Origin: Ursus arctos
Lineage: Eukaryota > Chordata > Mammalia > Carnivora > Ursidae
NCBI RefSeq assembly: GCF_023065955.2
Contig: NW_026623089.1
Coordinates: forward strand, 27,620,767-27,684,766
Direction: 5' to 3'
Length of the DNA stretch: 64,000 nucleotides
Numbering within the stretch: position 1 is the stretch's first letter; each line of letters opens with the position of its first letter. The notes below the pieces were generated by a model. The model worked only from the letters and a program-made list of their open reading frames with translations, was not told the origin of the DNA and searched no databases. A program made the position numbers and the translations under genes. Shown piece after piece: positions 1 through 12,650 of the stretch.

Positions 1-3000
1 GAGCATTCCTGCCTCCGCGGCTGCCTGAGTGCGCCACCTCCCACCCTTCACTTTACCAAATGTAGCTAGACCCAGAAAGACTCTAGGGCAGTCATTTCTG
101 CAGCAAATATTAAGCTCCTGCTGTATTCCGAGCAGTGATCTCTCCCCTCGTGGAGAGAGAGAAATAATAAGTACGCAGAAATAGGAATATGTGTGAGAAG
201 GCAGAAGAAGCTATGGTATCAGGGAAGACCTCACTGAAAAGTGACATTAGAGCGAAGATCCGAATGATCGTAGGAAGCCAGCCGAGCCATTTTGGGGTGG
301 AGGGAGCTGTCGCCGGCAGACGGGACAGCAAGGACAAGAGTGCGTGTAGTGTTTCAGCTAGAGCGAAGGTGTGGGTTTTATAGTTCATTGTTGAGAGTAA
401 GACGAGAAGCCGCAGGAAGGTTTTGAGCAGGGAAGTGGTAAGATTGACTTACAACCTTACAGAGCCCCGCTGGGCGGCCTGGACCAGAACGGTAGACTGG
501 GGAGGTTGCAGAGCGCTGGGTTCTGGGGGCGTTTTGAGTCCGAGCCTGTAGGACTTCCTGGTGGGTTGGGTGTGAGGTGTGAGAAGAGAGGCGAGTCAAG
601 GATGACCCTGGGGTTGGGCAACTGGAAGGACTGGAGTTGCCAGTGATTTCTCAATTCCTGGTGAAGACGGCAGGAGCCGCTGGCTGCTGGGGGAGGTGGG
701 ACAGGGCAGAAGTCAGCTCAGCTTTGGTCATGTTGTCGTGCCTGTAAGACGTCCGGGTGCAAGTGCTGCTTAGGGTTCAGGGCAGAGGTGAGGGCTGGAG
801 ACATACGTTAGTGACACGTACATTTTGGCAGCACGCAGACATTGTTTAAAACCGTGACATTTAATGAGCTTTTTTAAAAAAATTTTAAAAGAAAGTATAG
901 CTAGAGAGAAAGAGAGGCGGCCAAGGCCCTGAACCTCCCCAGGAGCTGAAGGAACTGGAAGAGTAAGACGGTGATCATAATTATAATTAACTGAGCACTT
1001 AGTACTTGTCAAACAACGTGCCGGGTCTTTGAGCACTTTTTCTAATCCTCCGCATTATCCACGTTTGACAGACGGGAAAGCCGAGGACGGCCCAGAGAGT
1101 CACAGTTAGTCAGCGGTAGCGCTGCGGTTCCAGTTCAGGCCAGTCTCCTCCTACAGGCTCTGTGCTCTGTCCCTGCGCCCCACCGTGGGGGTGTCCCTGC
1201 GTTTCAGCTTAAGGAGGGACTGCTTGATCTCCGAGAGCGGGTGGTAGGAAGCAGCATTTGAAAAACTCAGAAATACAAGTGCTCATGGAGGAGGGATCCC
1301 GAGTGACCCTTGCCAATTTCCAAAATAATGTATGCCAGGCATAACATTTTTTAGTAATCTCATCTGTTGAAAACTATAAGAGCACATGTGTATGTGTTGA
1401 CATGCTTTGAAAAAATATTTAACCCTCCCTCGCAGATAGCTTCTGACTGCAAGCTTATCATGAAGTTACACAAGTTTCCAAAATGCTTACCCATTCACGG
1501 TGGCAACCGCCTCAAGCTGCTCGCTGTTCCAGTTTCTCTATTTGAACCCTCACCTAACTCCTAACCCTTAAGTTCATCACCAGGTTTAAACTCTGAGGCA
1601 TCTGTAATGCTTCTCACAGGCCTGTCGCACTGAGAGCATTCACACCCTTCAGAGCATATCAGATTTCCCCCAAATACCTCTTATGTTCCTATGTTCCAGC
1701 CCTTATTGCCTTTTACAGGGCTCCCGGACTCCCACTCCTGCCTTCCCTTCCCCAAGTTGTCTCTTTTTTCATTAGTGCTTCCTCTCTTCGTCTGTCGAAT
1801 GTATCTTTAGATCTTAGGGGTCTTTTTTCTCCCTCAGTTGCAGACCCTCTGTCCACACCACCCGAGGCTGTAGCACCGGGGATGCCCTATGAGTAGCTTT
1901 AGCCAGAGTGATTTCATTTATAATTCTCCCTTAGGCTGAGAGGCAGCTGGACTGAATAAGAGCAGAAACCACGTTTCCTGTTGTATCCATGTCCCCTGCA
2001 TTCCTGCCGTGTGCTAGGTAATTGCAGCTCTAGGAGAAGCCCTGGGGCACGCCGGTGTTCGAGACCAGGAAGATGGACTAGCAAAGAAGAAGCAGATAGT
2101 CCAGTAAGTGGGACTGACCATTAGAGCGGGAGCATTGACGAAGCAGAGGAGGGAGGGCCGAATTGCTGGAACATAGTCTCTGAGGGGTTAGGCGGGATTG
2201 GGATCCAGTGAACCAAGTGATTTCAGAGTGTCTGGAAAGGAATTCTAAGGGCATCTCAGCTCAGTGCTACGTCCCCAGAGCTATAACAAGTTCCAGGTCC
2301 TTCCACTGCCTTCCGTATTTGCAAGTTTTGAGACACACTCATAAACTGTTCTTGCATGAGATATACAGGGGGCAGAACAAACGTGTCTCAAATTCCAGGT
2401 AGTGGAGATTTCTCAATAATGATAGTTTTTAGAATTACTCATGTTCCACAGAAATGTCACGTCTTCTGTGCTTAAGATGAAAACATGACGATACAGGCTC
2501 CGAGGGCTTCAGGAACTTCCCCAAGATTATCCAGCTGGTGAGTGGCAGAGTCCAGACTCGGACCCAGGGCTCTCAAAGCTGCACTCTTAACCCCTAAGCT
2601 ATCCTGCCCTCTGCCTGGCATCTAGCACATGCCTGTAAATTAGACATGGTCCTTGCCTACGGGGAGCATTCAGTGTAAGAAATGGAGATAAACAAGCATA
2701 ATAGAGTAACATGGGTGAGATGAGAGAGGTTGGCTCGGTGCTCTGGAAAATGGCAAGAACCATAGGAATCAGAGAATGTCACTGGGGCAGTCTTTGTGCA
2801 AAGCGCCGGTCACCTGACCAGAGGCGGGGGATGGTCTGCACAGTTACGGAGACATTAACGAAAGAAGGGAAGCACATGTTCTTGCTGGTTCTTTTCCTGC
2901 CTCTTCCTTGACTTTTCCTGCACCTTCTCCCTTTCTGTCTCCTTCCAGGTCCTGCTGCCCGTCTTCCCTTCCAGCATTGCATACAGCAGCATTTCCGTTT

Positions 3001-5860
3001 ACGGGGGGGGGGGGGGTGCGCACTGACGGTCACCACAGCCGATCGCCCACCCTCTGGTGACAAACAGCAAACATTGGGCCGCACTGCTGCTTTAGGGCCT
3101 CCAGAAGAGCCAGTGGGATGTGACAGCTGTGTCCCATGAAAGGGAGAGACGCAGAGAGGGATGCCGTCTGAAGGGTCGAATTGTGCCAATGATACCAGGA
3201 TTGAGAAAACTAGAAGAGTCGTCCTGCTCCCCCTTCCCTCAGGCCTCATGTCTTTGCACACAGATTTATCACATGAAAATAGCACCGCATTCACTGCTTC
3301 TGGTTAGTTCTGGGTCACAGCAATATGGAGCCGAAGTCGAGCGGCTTGCATCTTTATGCAAACTCTGTAGGCAGTAGGACTTAGAAAAGAAGGGTCTGGC
3401 GGGGTGGGAGTGGGGAGCCTCGTCCTATAACCCGCTACTCACTCTCCTCTTATTCAAAGATCATCTTTTAGCTTCACATAACCTCTCCTAGTGGGTCATT
3501 TTATAACTAGGATCCTTCGTACCTGTAATTTACCCTCTTTTATCTCTTCTCTTGGTTGACTACTAGGTTTGTTTCTTATCCTGCTTGCTTTATCAAAGAT
3601 ACGAAGTTGCTAAAGGGGATTTTGTTTTCCATAACAGTTAGGGAAAGCTTCGTCTTTATTTTGAATATTTTAAAAGCGTGCCCGGCTTGCTTTCTGTGCC
3701 AGTCTGGGCGCACACCGGGGTTGAGCGGCGAGGGACAGCCCTGCGGCAGGGGGTCTCGAGGGGCTGTGGGCCGGGACTGGAGACACAGAGGGAACGGCAG
3801 TGGCGGGGAGGGGGGTGGCAGTGTGCGCACACTTGCCTCAGAAGTGGCCCACCTCTGACTTAGACTGGGATAGCATTTACTTGTTTGTATGCTCGGTTTG
3901 AGGGAAATTAAGGCTCTGCTACATTTTTGAGATACCCTCTCAGTCTAGGGCCACGAAGCCAAATGGATCTGCGATCGGGTTGTAGCCCCACTTCGTGTGA
4001 CCAGTTTATTCAAACTTTAAGACTCTTACTTTACCTGCAGTAAAGTAAGGATAATACTGAAGATTAAAAAAAAAAAAAAAAAAAGGCTCTCAACTCTCTA
4101 GGCCTCACCCTGATCGTAGCACACATCTTCACACTGAAAACCCAGAAGCTGCCGGGGCTGCTGCCGCCTCCGCTGTTGGTTTGGAAGGCGTGAGGGAACA
4201 GAACAAGCAGAAACCTTCGTGGGAAAATCAGAAGATTTTCCAGAGGTTGATTGGTCACTCTTAGCAGAGAATCCAGAAGGTGCATACTAGCACATTAGGT
4301 ATTTGAGGAAAGGAAAAAGAAGTAGTGAGGAAAACAGAACCGTGGATTTTTAAAACTGAAGGGACTGGGAGTCATGGGGGCCAGCTGTCTCATCTTACAG
4401 ATGGGCAGGTTGAGTCCCAGAGAGAGTAAGTGGTTTGTCCAAGAGCAAACATCTCATTATTGACAAAGCACATAACCCTGGTCTCCTCACGGTTATGTGG
4501 GATATTGTTTCACAACTAGGGATTAGACAGAGGCTCAAGGAATCATTCCTGGCATCCAACAGGTGACCAGATAGCCAGAAGAGTCGTCTTACGAAAGCCT
4601 GTCTCTGAGCGTGCGACTCCCCCTGAGTGAAGGAAACGGCAGCCCGGTCCCTTGGGACCTGCCCCGATCTACCCCTCCAGCCTTATCTCCTGGTACTTTC
4701 TCTACTTACTCTGTCCTTCAAACTGTTCCCCATTTCCTAAGTCTCCGTTTGTAGACAGTCTGTGGAAAGCCTGCTCAAATGCCGCCCCTTCGTGAAAGCT
4801 CCAGCCGCCCCGCCAGGGACTCTGCTCTGTCATCGTTGCCATTTGTATTTGTTATGGAACTTGCCGCCTTTGATTTTCCTTTAGAGTGTCGCCCCTGCAT
4901 TTAAGCAGCAGGGGCTAACTTGCCCCTTCCTTCTCTCTTCTACGATACCTCACCTGTAATAGGCGCCCATCTAATGTTCGCTGATCCAAATAGGTATTTT
5001 TATCTGCACATTTCTGATTTCAACCCTTATTCCCCAGTTCCTGAGTGTGCTGGATGATTGGATGGAGAAGAGATTTAGGAAATGGTCTTCATACTTCTCT
5101 GGCGTGGCAAGTATCAAGGGAAGTGTGAAAGCGTGCGTAACTACATTCTTCTAGGGGACAGTTTTCAATTACCCATACACCAGTTCAGAGTAAAAGCGAA
5201 GTTCTCTTTCTTTCTTCAGTGGGATGTCCCCGTGCATCTGCAGGTGGGAGTTGAAACCACTTGTGATTTGAGTGTGCGCCAGCTGGTGACTTGACTCCCA
5301 TAAAAGCAAACTCTCAAAGGAGGAAGAGTTCCGCCTCTTACGACGGAGAAGGGAGTCCCACAGAGTTTCAGATGTCCAGGGATTAGAAAGCTGAACTTGG
5401 AGGATGGGAAACGTCCATGTTTCGTGTGTTGAGCTATGCACAAAAACATTCTTTATACCCTTGGTGGATGACTGAAGTATCGAAAGAGACAGAGGAGATA
5501 TAGGGCTTTACCTTGGGCTTTTAAAGGGGGTTGTTCTCGCTCACTCTGCTTTTTCTACAAAACCTTTTCGAACAGCAGAATACTTCTACCTTCAGCACAG
5601 AAAGCAGCCAAGCCAGTTCGACCAGCCTGAGGGAAACACCGAACAAAGCTGCCAACTCCAATCACATGAACACTAGTTACTAATTATCTTCTGGCCTCTG
5701 CGGGGAAAGACAGAGCAACTCACTGATTGGATCCCAAGGTTGAAATAACTCCACATCTCTCTGCGCTCCAGCCAGAGGAGCGAGAGTGTCTCGAGCACTT
5801 TGGGAGACATTTTCAGAAGGACGGATACAGCTTTAGGCTAACCTGCACCTGCCCACATTT
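1..5860. other. Non-coding flank, presumably DNMBP intron, with old repeats
   Basis: No exon is recognisable here. The N-terminal SH3 exons of DNMBP are not present, so this stretch is most simply the large intron before the DH-coding exons. It contains eroded MIR pieces in reverse orientation (about 975-1145, 2480-2608 and 4350-4490, each with the reverse of the MIR core, e.g. 'TTACAGATGGGCAGGTTGAG'), L2-like pieces (about 1930-2010 and 2640-2700), a G14 run (3003-3016) and an A18 run near 4067. All open frames here are short and lack family resemblance. Confidence 0.6.
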
Positions 5861-5873
5861 CAGCCCCACCCAG

Positions 5874-7085
5874 GCCCATGGAAGAAGGAAGTAGAACTCG
5901 TGTCTTTACGCACACTGAACATGTGTGAGACCCACAAAGTTAGAGAAGACAGAGAAGTGGAGAAGAAAGGGCCCTGGGGCTCCAGCTGGGAGTACGAAGA
6001 CCACAGGAGTCTACAGAAAAGGGACCTTACCAGGCTGGCTCGACTTTACGGAGAAGGCAGCTTGGATTCCAGATCCAGGACCTTGGGGCACAACCGGCCC
6101 TACAGAAAAAGGCATTGTGGGTACTGGGCTTTTGAGCGGAGTGAACCAAGCTACTCAGACCATGAGGAAGCGGAAGAAAGTGGAAAGGACTGTACGGACT
6201 ATGGAAGTACGGCTCAGGGTTGGGATGGTTACGAGAACTCAGAAGATGTGGATTGTGGGAATCCGAGCCCAGAGACTGAGGATAAGTGGCTTACAGGCAG
6301 CCCAGAAGGCCGGAAAGCTGGATGGTACGGGGACATGAATGGCCACCTAGATGGTCAGAATCTGAATTATGATCCTGAGGACTCGAAAGAAACTGAATGG
6401 TGCACTCGCCACCGTGGTTTGGATGATTCTGTGGGCAATTGTGGTCAACCTGAAAAGTGGCACATGGACCACAGGAATTTTAATTACAATCTCGAGGATT
6501 GTAAAGAAGCTAATTTTTATTATAGAATCCGCAATAATTTATGTCAGGTTCCCAGGAATTATACTAATGGTCAGTCCGTGGACTTCCCAGATTTGGATGG
6601 AGTCAATGAAGGTAAAGAATTTGTCAAATACTATGACGGGGATGGAAAGGTTTGTCAAAATGGTAAAATATGTCCTAAAGCAAAGACTCATGCCCTGGGT
6701 CAGTGTGACTTTGATACAGAGAATAAAGGCTACGATACTCTATTTGCAAACTGTGAGTATAAATTTCAGAATTCCGGAGGAAGAGATTCTGTCCATCAGG
6801 TGAAGAATTGGGAGGATAATGGCATTGACAAAGCAGGAACGATGGCGCTTGGGAGCAGAGAGATCTTCCCGGACAGTCTGCAGAATCCGTGGACGGGAGA
6901 GCACCAGGGAGAACATCACTGTGGCGTTCTTCAGGGCCCTTCATTAGGGAAGAACACTTGGCATTTTGAGGAAGAGAATAAAAGAAATGGCCTGGAGACT
7001 TGGAAAAGGAATAGTTGCTTGCGCCGCACGGCGCCCGGCAGCCTGAGACGCTCAGAATTTGTGCAAAACAGGAAGAAAACTCAAG
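5874..7085 (+). CDS. Unrecognised 388-codon exon, probable alternative exon of DNMBP
   Basis: An open frame runs from 5837 to the stop near 7126, with its first ATG at 5921 (A at -3). It meets a strong donor, CAAG|GTATGA, at 7085/7086. The donor is phase 1, the same phase required by the DNMBP acceptor at 24194, so splicing gives codon G|AA (Glu) followed by the DNMBP Met. Starting at 5921 this would give a 1211-residue product (388 + 1 + 822). An acceptor-like CAG at 5871-5873 would give a symmetric phase-1 exon of 1212 nt (404 codons), so an internal cassette exon is also possible. The protein is acidic, rich in Tyr, Asn, Gly and Cys, without signal peptide or membrane segments. Residues 142-157 and 181-196 (from M5921) share the pattern HxDxxNxNYxxEDxKE, a degenerate repeat 39 residues apart. 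I do not recognise any domain. That more than 380 codons stay open argues for selection, but expression is not shown. Confidence 0.6.
5878..5928 (+). promoter_or_regulatory. Short upstream ORF overlapping the start of the 388-codon exon
   Basis: An ATG at 5878 (context GGCCCATGG, G at +4) opens a 16-codon frame that ends at TGA 5926-5928. This overlaps the in-frame ATG of the long exon at 5921 in another frame. If 5' mRNA ends upstream of 5878, this uORF would compete with the main start. It matters only if the long exon is a first exon; if it is an internal exon the uORF is meaningless. Confidence 0.35.
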
Positions 7086-8275
7086 GTATGAACTCAGCCA
7101 TCCTTTTTGAGAAGGATAAAACCTGAAAATAGATAAAAGGGGTGGTTATACCAGGTATCGGAACACTCACGCACTTAAGGAAACTGACCCTTGAAATTCT
7201 TATCTAAGTGTATCTTGAATGAGAACAACCTTAGAGATTTAATCCCTTCGGGAGGCACTTTACAGAGCAAGAGCCTAGACGGGGCTGTAAATAGGGACCG
7301 TGGCCCGTAATGAGACCGTGTTCTCCTGGGAACTTTCTTTACCATTCTCGGTTTTGTCAGGTATCTCTAAACCCAAATATCTTTCCGTTCTTACTGTTTT
7401 TTTTTTTTTTTTTCTGTCTTATGGGGATGGCAAGTTTATTATCGAGGCACCCAGAGAAAATTTATTTTCCTGGCATGCAATCCCTACATTTCTTTTAGAC
7501 GTTAGGGAAAAGGAGACTTGTTCTATGGAGTGTTGGGGTCTTGACATTCAGGCATCTTAAGTGAGCGACAAGTACTACAACTGTTCTGGAAATCAGAAGA
7601 TTATCTTCTTCATGGTGCTTTGTTCATGCACATGATGCTTTGTATATTCAAATTACTTCATCTCATTCGGCCTTAACTAAGTTATCTGTAACGGGAGTAT
7701 TAACTGAGAGTCTTTTCTAATGTAGAGGTTCTTTTTTGCCAGTTTGTCTTCTCCCGTTCTCTGAAATGAACTATGTTTATTTTGTTTTATATTGTTGTTT
7801 TTTATAATTTCTGGACTCCCTGTTAAACCTTTGTTTTTATTATGTATATGCCGTTCTCCTGCCAAGCCAACTTTCTGGTTTGGGCCAATTTGGGGGTGCG
7901 CAGGTTATGACCAGAGGGTAAGGGTTAGAGTCAGAAAATGTGAACAATCTAGAAAATCCATCTCACACCTTCCTCCTAAGTGGAAAGTCTCTTGTCTAGA
8001 TCTTCAGAATAGGTTCACTGTTGGTGTTGCACGACAGGTCCCTGGTATATCCTGCGGTTTTCCAACACAGGCTTGACCAAACCCGAATTTCTAGGGCATT
8101 GTTTTGGATAAATTAGGCTCTCCACCTGTATTTGTAAAGATAAGAATGAAACCAAACCCGGCTTTAGTTGGGAGACCAAGGTATTTAGCAGCTAGCCACT
8201 TTTTCTAGGTGCATTTTTGCTCTGAGCTGATAGGGATCGAATCATCTGTAAATTCTTTCCAGCTCAAAACACCAC

Positions 8276-8301
8276 CACACACACACACACACACACACAC
8301 A
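8276..8301. repeat. (CA)n microsatellite
   Basis: About 13 uninterrupted CA units, followed by AAGTGACTC. Confidence 0.9.
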
Positions 8302-8744
8302 AGTGACTCTATGACTCCCTGTATTGGTTATTGTACTGCTCCTATTCCCTTTTGCCACATCTGTCCCTTAGATGAACTTTGCTTCCTATCTTTAGTTCCT
8401 TATTGTATTAGGCCTCCTAAGTGTAATCAGAGTGTGTTTACTCTGTCTGACTTCACAAGAGGCAAGCCCTTCTCTCTGGAGTGGTGCAATTTGCCCTATG
8501 AACTCTCAGTCCCACCTTCTGTCACTGCCAGTTTTATAACTCTACTCGAGGACTGAAGTTTTGATGGTGTATTCATATTTAGTTCAAGTGACACCCCTTT
8601 TTTGTACCTCTAGGATCCTCCTCGACCTGTAACAGAATCTTAGTCTGCCCTTCTACCATTCCTTGCTGGCCGTCTTACACACACACCATTGCCCTTCCCG
8701 AATGTTACAGTTACGACATGTAATTCCAGAAAGAAACAAGTGTG

Positions 8745-8945
8745 GGAGTCCGTCTTCTGCCCCGAGTTCACATCTCAGCCCCATCATTTACTGGTGTAAC
8801 TTCAGGTGAATTACCTAACCTCTCTGAGCTTTGGATTCCTTATTTATAAAGTGAAGATAATACTACCGTGTCGGTGAGAGAACATAAATAAAACACCTAA
8901 TGACATGTCTGGAACATAGTAGGTGCTCATAAATTATGAGTTCTT
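8745..8945 (+). repeat. MIR element, sense
   Basis: It shows the MIR order of landmarks: TTACCTAACCTCTCTGAGC, then a TTATAAAGTGAAGATAATA segment, then ATAGTAGGTGCTCATAAAT. It is old and diverged, and has no visible target-site duplication. Confidence 0.7.
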
Positions 8946-9713
8946 CGTCTCTTGGTGACCCACCTCCCTTTCCCCTTATCATTTGCTCCACCAGCCTGTC
9001 ACTGTGTGGTCTCCTTTCTCCTGAGATCCAGATGGACCCCCCATGGGACATCTGCCCTCAGACCCTGTGTGTGCAGATGTGATGATCCAGGGGGAGCGCC
9101 CCCTCCCTTCCTCCTCTCCTGCTCTCCCCTGCCTCCCCCTACTGCATCTGAGAGACAAAGCGCTGTTGAATTGCTGCTCCAGCCTGTCTCTCGAGCTAGA
9201 AACCAGGTTCTTCTATCAGGATGCGTCCTTTCCCTCACCTGCCTTATCAGTCCTTCTCCCAGGATGGCCTCAGTCTTAAGTGTCGTTAGGCGGGTCTGTT
9301 ATGGGTTTGCCCTTAGTCCTAGGGTGCGGCCCCTGGTTCTGGGAGGTGGGCCTTACTCCTAAACTATGGCTCTTTTGAGTTTTCAGTGGAAAACCAGAAT
9401 GTTTATTGAACCTCCTAAGTTGGAGAGACTCCTATTTCAGGCTGTGTCTTCTCAGCCCCAGACAGTTGTGAATATCTGCCAGGCTCTTTGGCCTCCAGCT
9501 TCTATTATTGCTTTCTGCTGGCTTCCTGGGGTCTTATCACCTGCAGACACAGTTCAAGGATTTGAGGAGAATTTCTGCACAGATTTTGGGCTGCTGTCCC
9601 TGTGGCCCCCTCTTTTCCAGGATTTCTCCCATAATATCTAGCCCTTCAGGCCCAGATGTGAGCCTTTGACTCTTCAGCCCAAGAAAATTGCCAGTTGTTG
9701 ACTTACCAGTTTT

Positions 9714-9908
9714 TTTTAAAGATTTTATTTATTTATTTGACAGAGAGAGAGAGACAGCCAGTGAGAGAGGGAACACAAGCAGGGGGAGTGGGAGGGGAAG
9801 AAGCAGGCTCCCAGCAGAGGAGCCTGATGTGGGGCTCGATCCCAGAATGCCGAGATCACGCCCTGAGCCGAAGGCAGATGCTTAATGACTGAGCCACCCA
9901 GGCGCCCC
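9714..9908 (-). mobile_element. Carnivore tRNA-Lys SINE with 18-bp target-site duplication
   Basis: On the + strand it reads from a T-rich start (reverse of the A-rich tail) through the CT/GA-rich block to CCACCCAGGCGCCCC (reverse of the SINE head). It is flanked by exact copies of TGTTGACTTACCAGTTTT at 9696-9713 and 9909-9926. The perfect duplication indicates a fairly young insertion. Confidence 0.93.
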
Positions 9909-11658
9909 TGTTGACTTACCAGTTTTGCTTTATTTCCCCCACATTCTGGAAGACTAGGGATTGACTTCATAGGATAAGAATTGGACAAATATGGACCTAC
10001 CCAGTTTGCTTCCCTTGTTTTGAGTCCTATCTCCTCTAGTTCTGGCCTGCTTTTGGTTGCTTTCCAATGCCTTCACATAGTTACTTAAAAAAATGCCTTA
10101 TTCAGAGTTGCTAGTAGTCCTCAATAGGGAGATTGGTAAAATGTAAGCTGCTCTCCCATTGCTAGACTAAAAGTTGGCATGAAGATTTTACGCTTGCTAA
10201 TAACATAAGTGGTTATGATGGGGAAAGGACCTGGGACTTCAAATTCTGTGTTAACTCAGTTATGTGATATTAGGATATTGGAATGAAGGACCTTTACAGA
10301 GAGAAAGAGGACGCTGGAGTTCAGGCGAGAGTCAAGGCTTGGCGGGCTGCAGTAGAATCCCAGATCGCTGCACAGCAGCAAGTCCCGTGTTTTATAAATA
10401 ATGGGTAACCACCCACAACTGGGTCTTAAAGTCTTTTCGGTGGGTTACAACTAGCATTTTTGAAGAATAAAATAGAAGTGAATAGAAAACGCACATCTGA
10501 TATAGAAGCGTGCACATAATACTTTGAGTGTGTGTGCACACGGGTATTATGTGTTATGTATATGTTGAGTCACAGTGTAAAGTGTGGGGGCCACAGTAAA
10601 AAAATGTTTGAAAAACACTTAAATCTGACCCCCACTGTTTTTGTAACCAGAGAGATGAAGCTCAGAGAAATTGAAATGTATGTCCAAAGTCAGTGCTTAG
10701 ATCAGGAATAAATCAAGGTCTCCCAATGCCCAGACCATCAGGGTTGAAGCCAGAAGCACAGCCCTGAGTTCCTTCCCCTTCAGTGAACTCAGAAAAGCAG
10801 GAAAGTATTGTGTTAGGGGTGTCAGAGAAGGGGCTTCAAATGGAGGGGGCCGTAGCCCAGTGACACGCCGCAGAGATATGGGAGGGGTGTGGACCAAAGA
10901 AAGACCTTGCATTTGGCTGGTGGGGTGAGGAAGAGGAGCAGCCAAGGCCCAGGGCAAATTACAAGGAGTTTAGGAGGGAGGTGGTGATGAAGATAGAGAA
11001 GCAGTTCCTTCAAAGTTCGGACAGTAACTGCTGTGGAACAACAGAATCCCGGAAAGTCCTGTGTTGTTTTCTCCCAAGATGAGAAAAAGCACAGATTTGA
11101 AGGCACCTTTGCCAGTGTTACATAGCTCAGGTTTTAGGACTCGATGGGGCAAGGTTTCTTTTCATTGCAAGTGTGGAAACATGATATCTTTGTAGCTACA
11201 GACTGGATTCAAACTATAGGAATAAAATGTCTATCAGGCAATCCAGGACATTAACTTTTCATCCTGGCTGATTTCATATGCTGATTGCAAGCCGTGAGTG
11301 TGGCAGGTGCCGTGAGGCCTCTGCCACTCTAGAGACAAGGGGTGTACCCATCGGAGTCACAAATGGCCAGCAAAACAGACTGGAGTTTCGCGCTCAGTAA
11401 TACAGGTGATGGCGGTGGGACTGCTCTACTTCACCTGCTTGAGTGTTCTCAGAGCACCTTGTGCATTTCCCTCTAATTTCATAATGTTACTATAAGCACG
11501 AGCCACTCAGCTATTTTTAGCTCACAAGGATGTATTGAGTACCAAACACTGTTATGTGCTGGTTAGACCTCGATTATCTGAAGAGACTGAGGAGGGATGG
11601 GGCTCCTCCTCCCGTCTGGGTGGGTGTGAACCAGATGTCCTTGGGACCAGCCGTTCCC

Positions 11659-11735
11659 TTTCTTTTTCTTTCTTTCTCTCTTTCTCTCTCTTTCTCTCTC
11701 TCTTCTTTCTTTCTCTCTCTCTCTCCTTCTCTTCA
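11659..11735. repeat. CT-rich polypyrimidine tract
   Basis: A long, nearly pure pyrimidine stretch (CTTT and CT units) on the + strand. It explains the Arg/Glu-rich and Ser/Phe/Leu-rich open frames that cross it in several frames. Confidence 0.85.
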
Positions 11736-12464
11736 CGATTTTGCATTTCCCTGAACTTCTGCTTTGTCCCCTCTTGTTGCAGACCCACACTTCCCGTTTA
11801 CTCATAGTTTCTACTCCCTCCTCACTTCAGATTACACGTAACCGACTCCTCCCACACTGCCTTGGGGCATTATTACAGCTTCTGTTCCTGTCTGATCTGC
11901 CTGATCCCATAATTCAGATTCCCGGGAGAGTGAGTATAAGTGACTCAGCTTGTGTCTTTTAGTTAGTCCCCATCATATGAACTAGCCATTCATTGATTGG
12001 GCACAAATCCATGGTCCAGAACGGTAGAGGTCAAGTCCGGGATGGGGGTCACCTGGTGTAAATCATTGCGATGGGGACTGCCGATGGTGCCGATTTGGGA
12101 TGTAGTGGGCTCTGGAGGTGGCAGGGGTTCTGAGGTGTGGCTGGTCCACACCAACCCCATGTTTGGAAGTGGGTGGAGGTATCTTTTGGCTGTCACAGTG
12201 GTAGGGTGCAGGGAACTACTTGTTTAGAAGGCAAGGAACAGAGATGCTAAATGTTTTCAGTGTGTAGAACTCTCCTACCCAATGAAGAATTATCCTGCTC
12301 AGAATGCCAGTTGTGTCCCCATTGAGACATTGGAGAAGATGGGTAAGACTTGTGCCTGCCTTCAGGAACTCGCGGTTTTGAACAGAAAACAGCCTATAAA
12401 CAAACAATTAAAATAGTTTCGTAAGTCCCTTAAGGGGGACTGTTAGATACCTTTCCCCCACTTG

Positions 12465-12650
12465 GCCCTACTACCTGTGTAACCTTGTGTAAAGCATTTA
12501 ATCTCTCTGTGCTGCAGTTTCTCCATCAGTAAAACAAGACGATGACAATGTACCTACGTGACCGTTTTACGAGGATTAAGTGAGTTTATAGACGTCTACG
12601 CAGCTAGAACAGTGCAGTAGAGCCTGGCGCATGGTCACGCTGAATAAACA
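12465..12650 (+). repeat. MIR element, sense
   Basis: It shows GTGTAACCTTGTGTAAAGC, then CAGTTTCTCCATCAGTAAAA and a terminal GAATAAACACG-like part, which is the MIR order. Diverged copy. Confidence 0.7.

Noticed and set aside
8276..8301. Regular repeat pattern considered as a CRISPR-like array
   Set aside because: Simple CA repeats without spacers, in a mammalian genome.
11552..11805. Charged Arg/Glu-rich open frames of 78-80 codons
   Set aside because: Translation of a CT-rich microsatellite on both strands.
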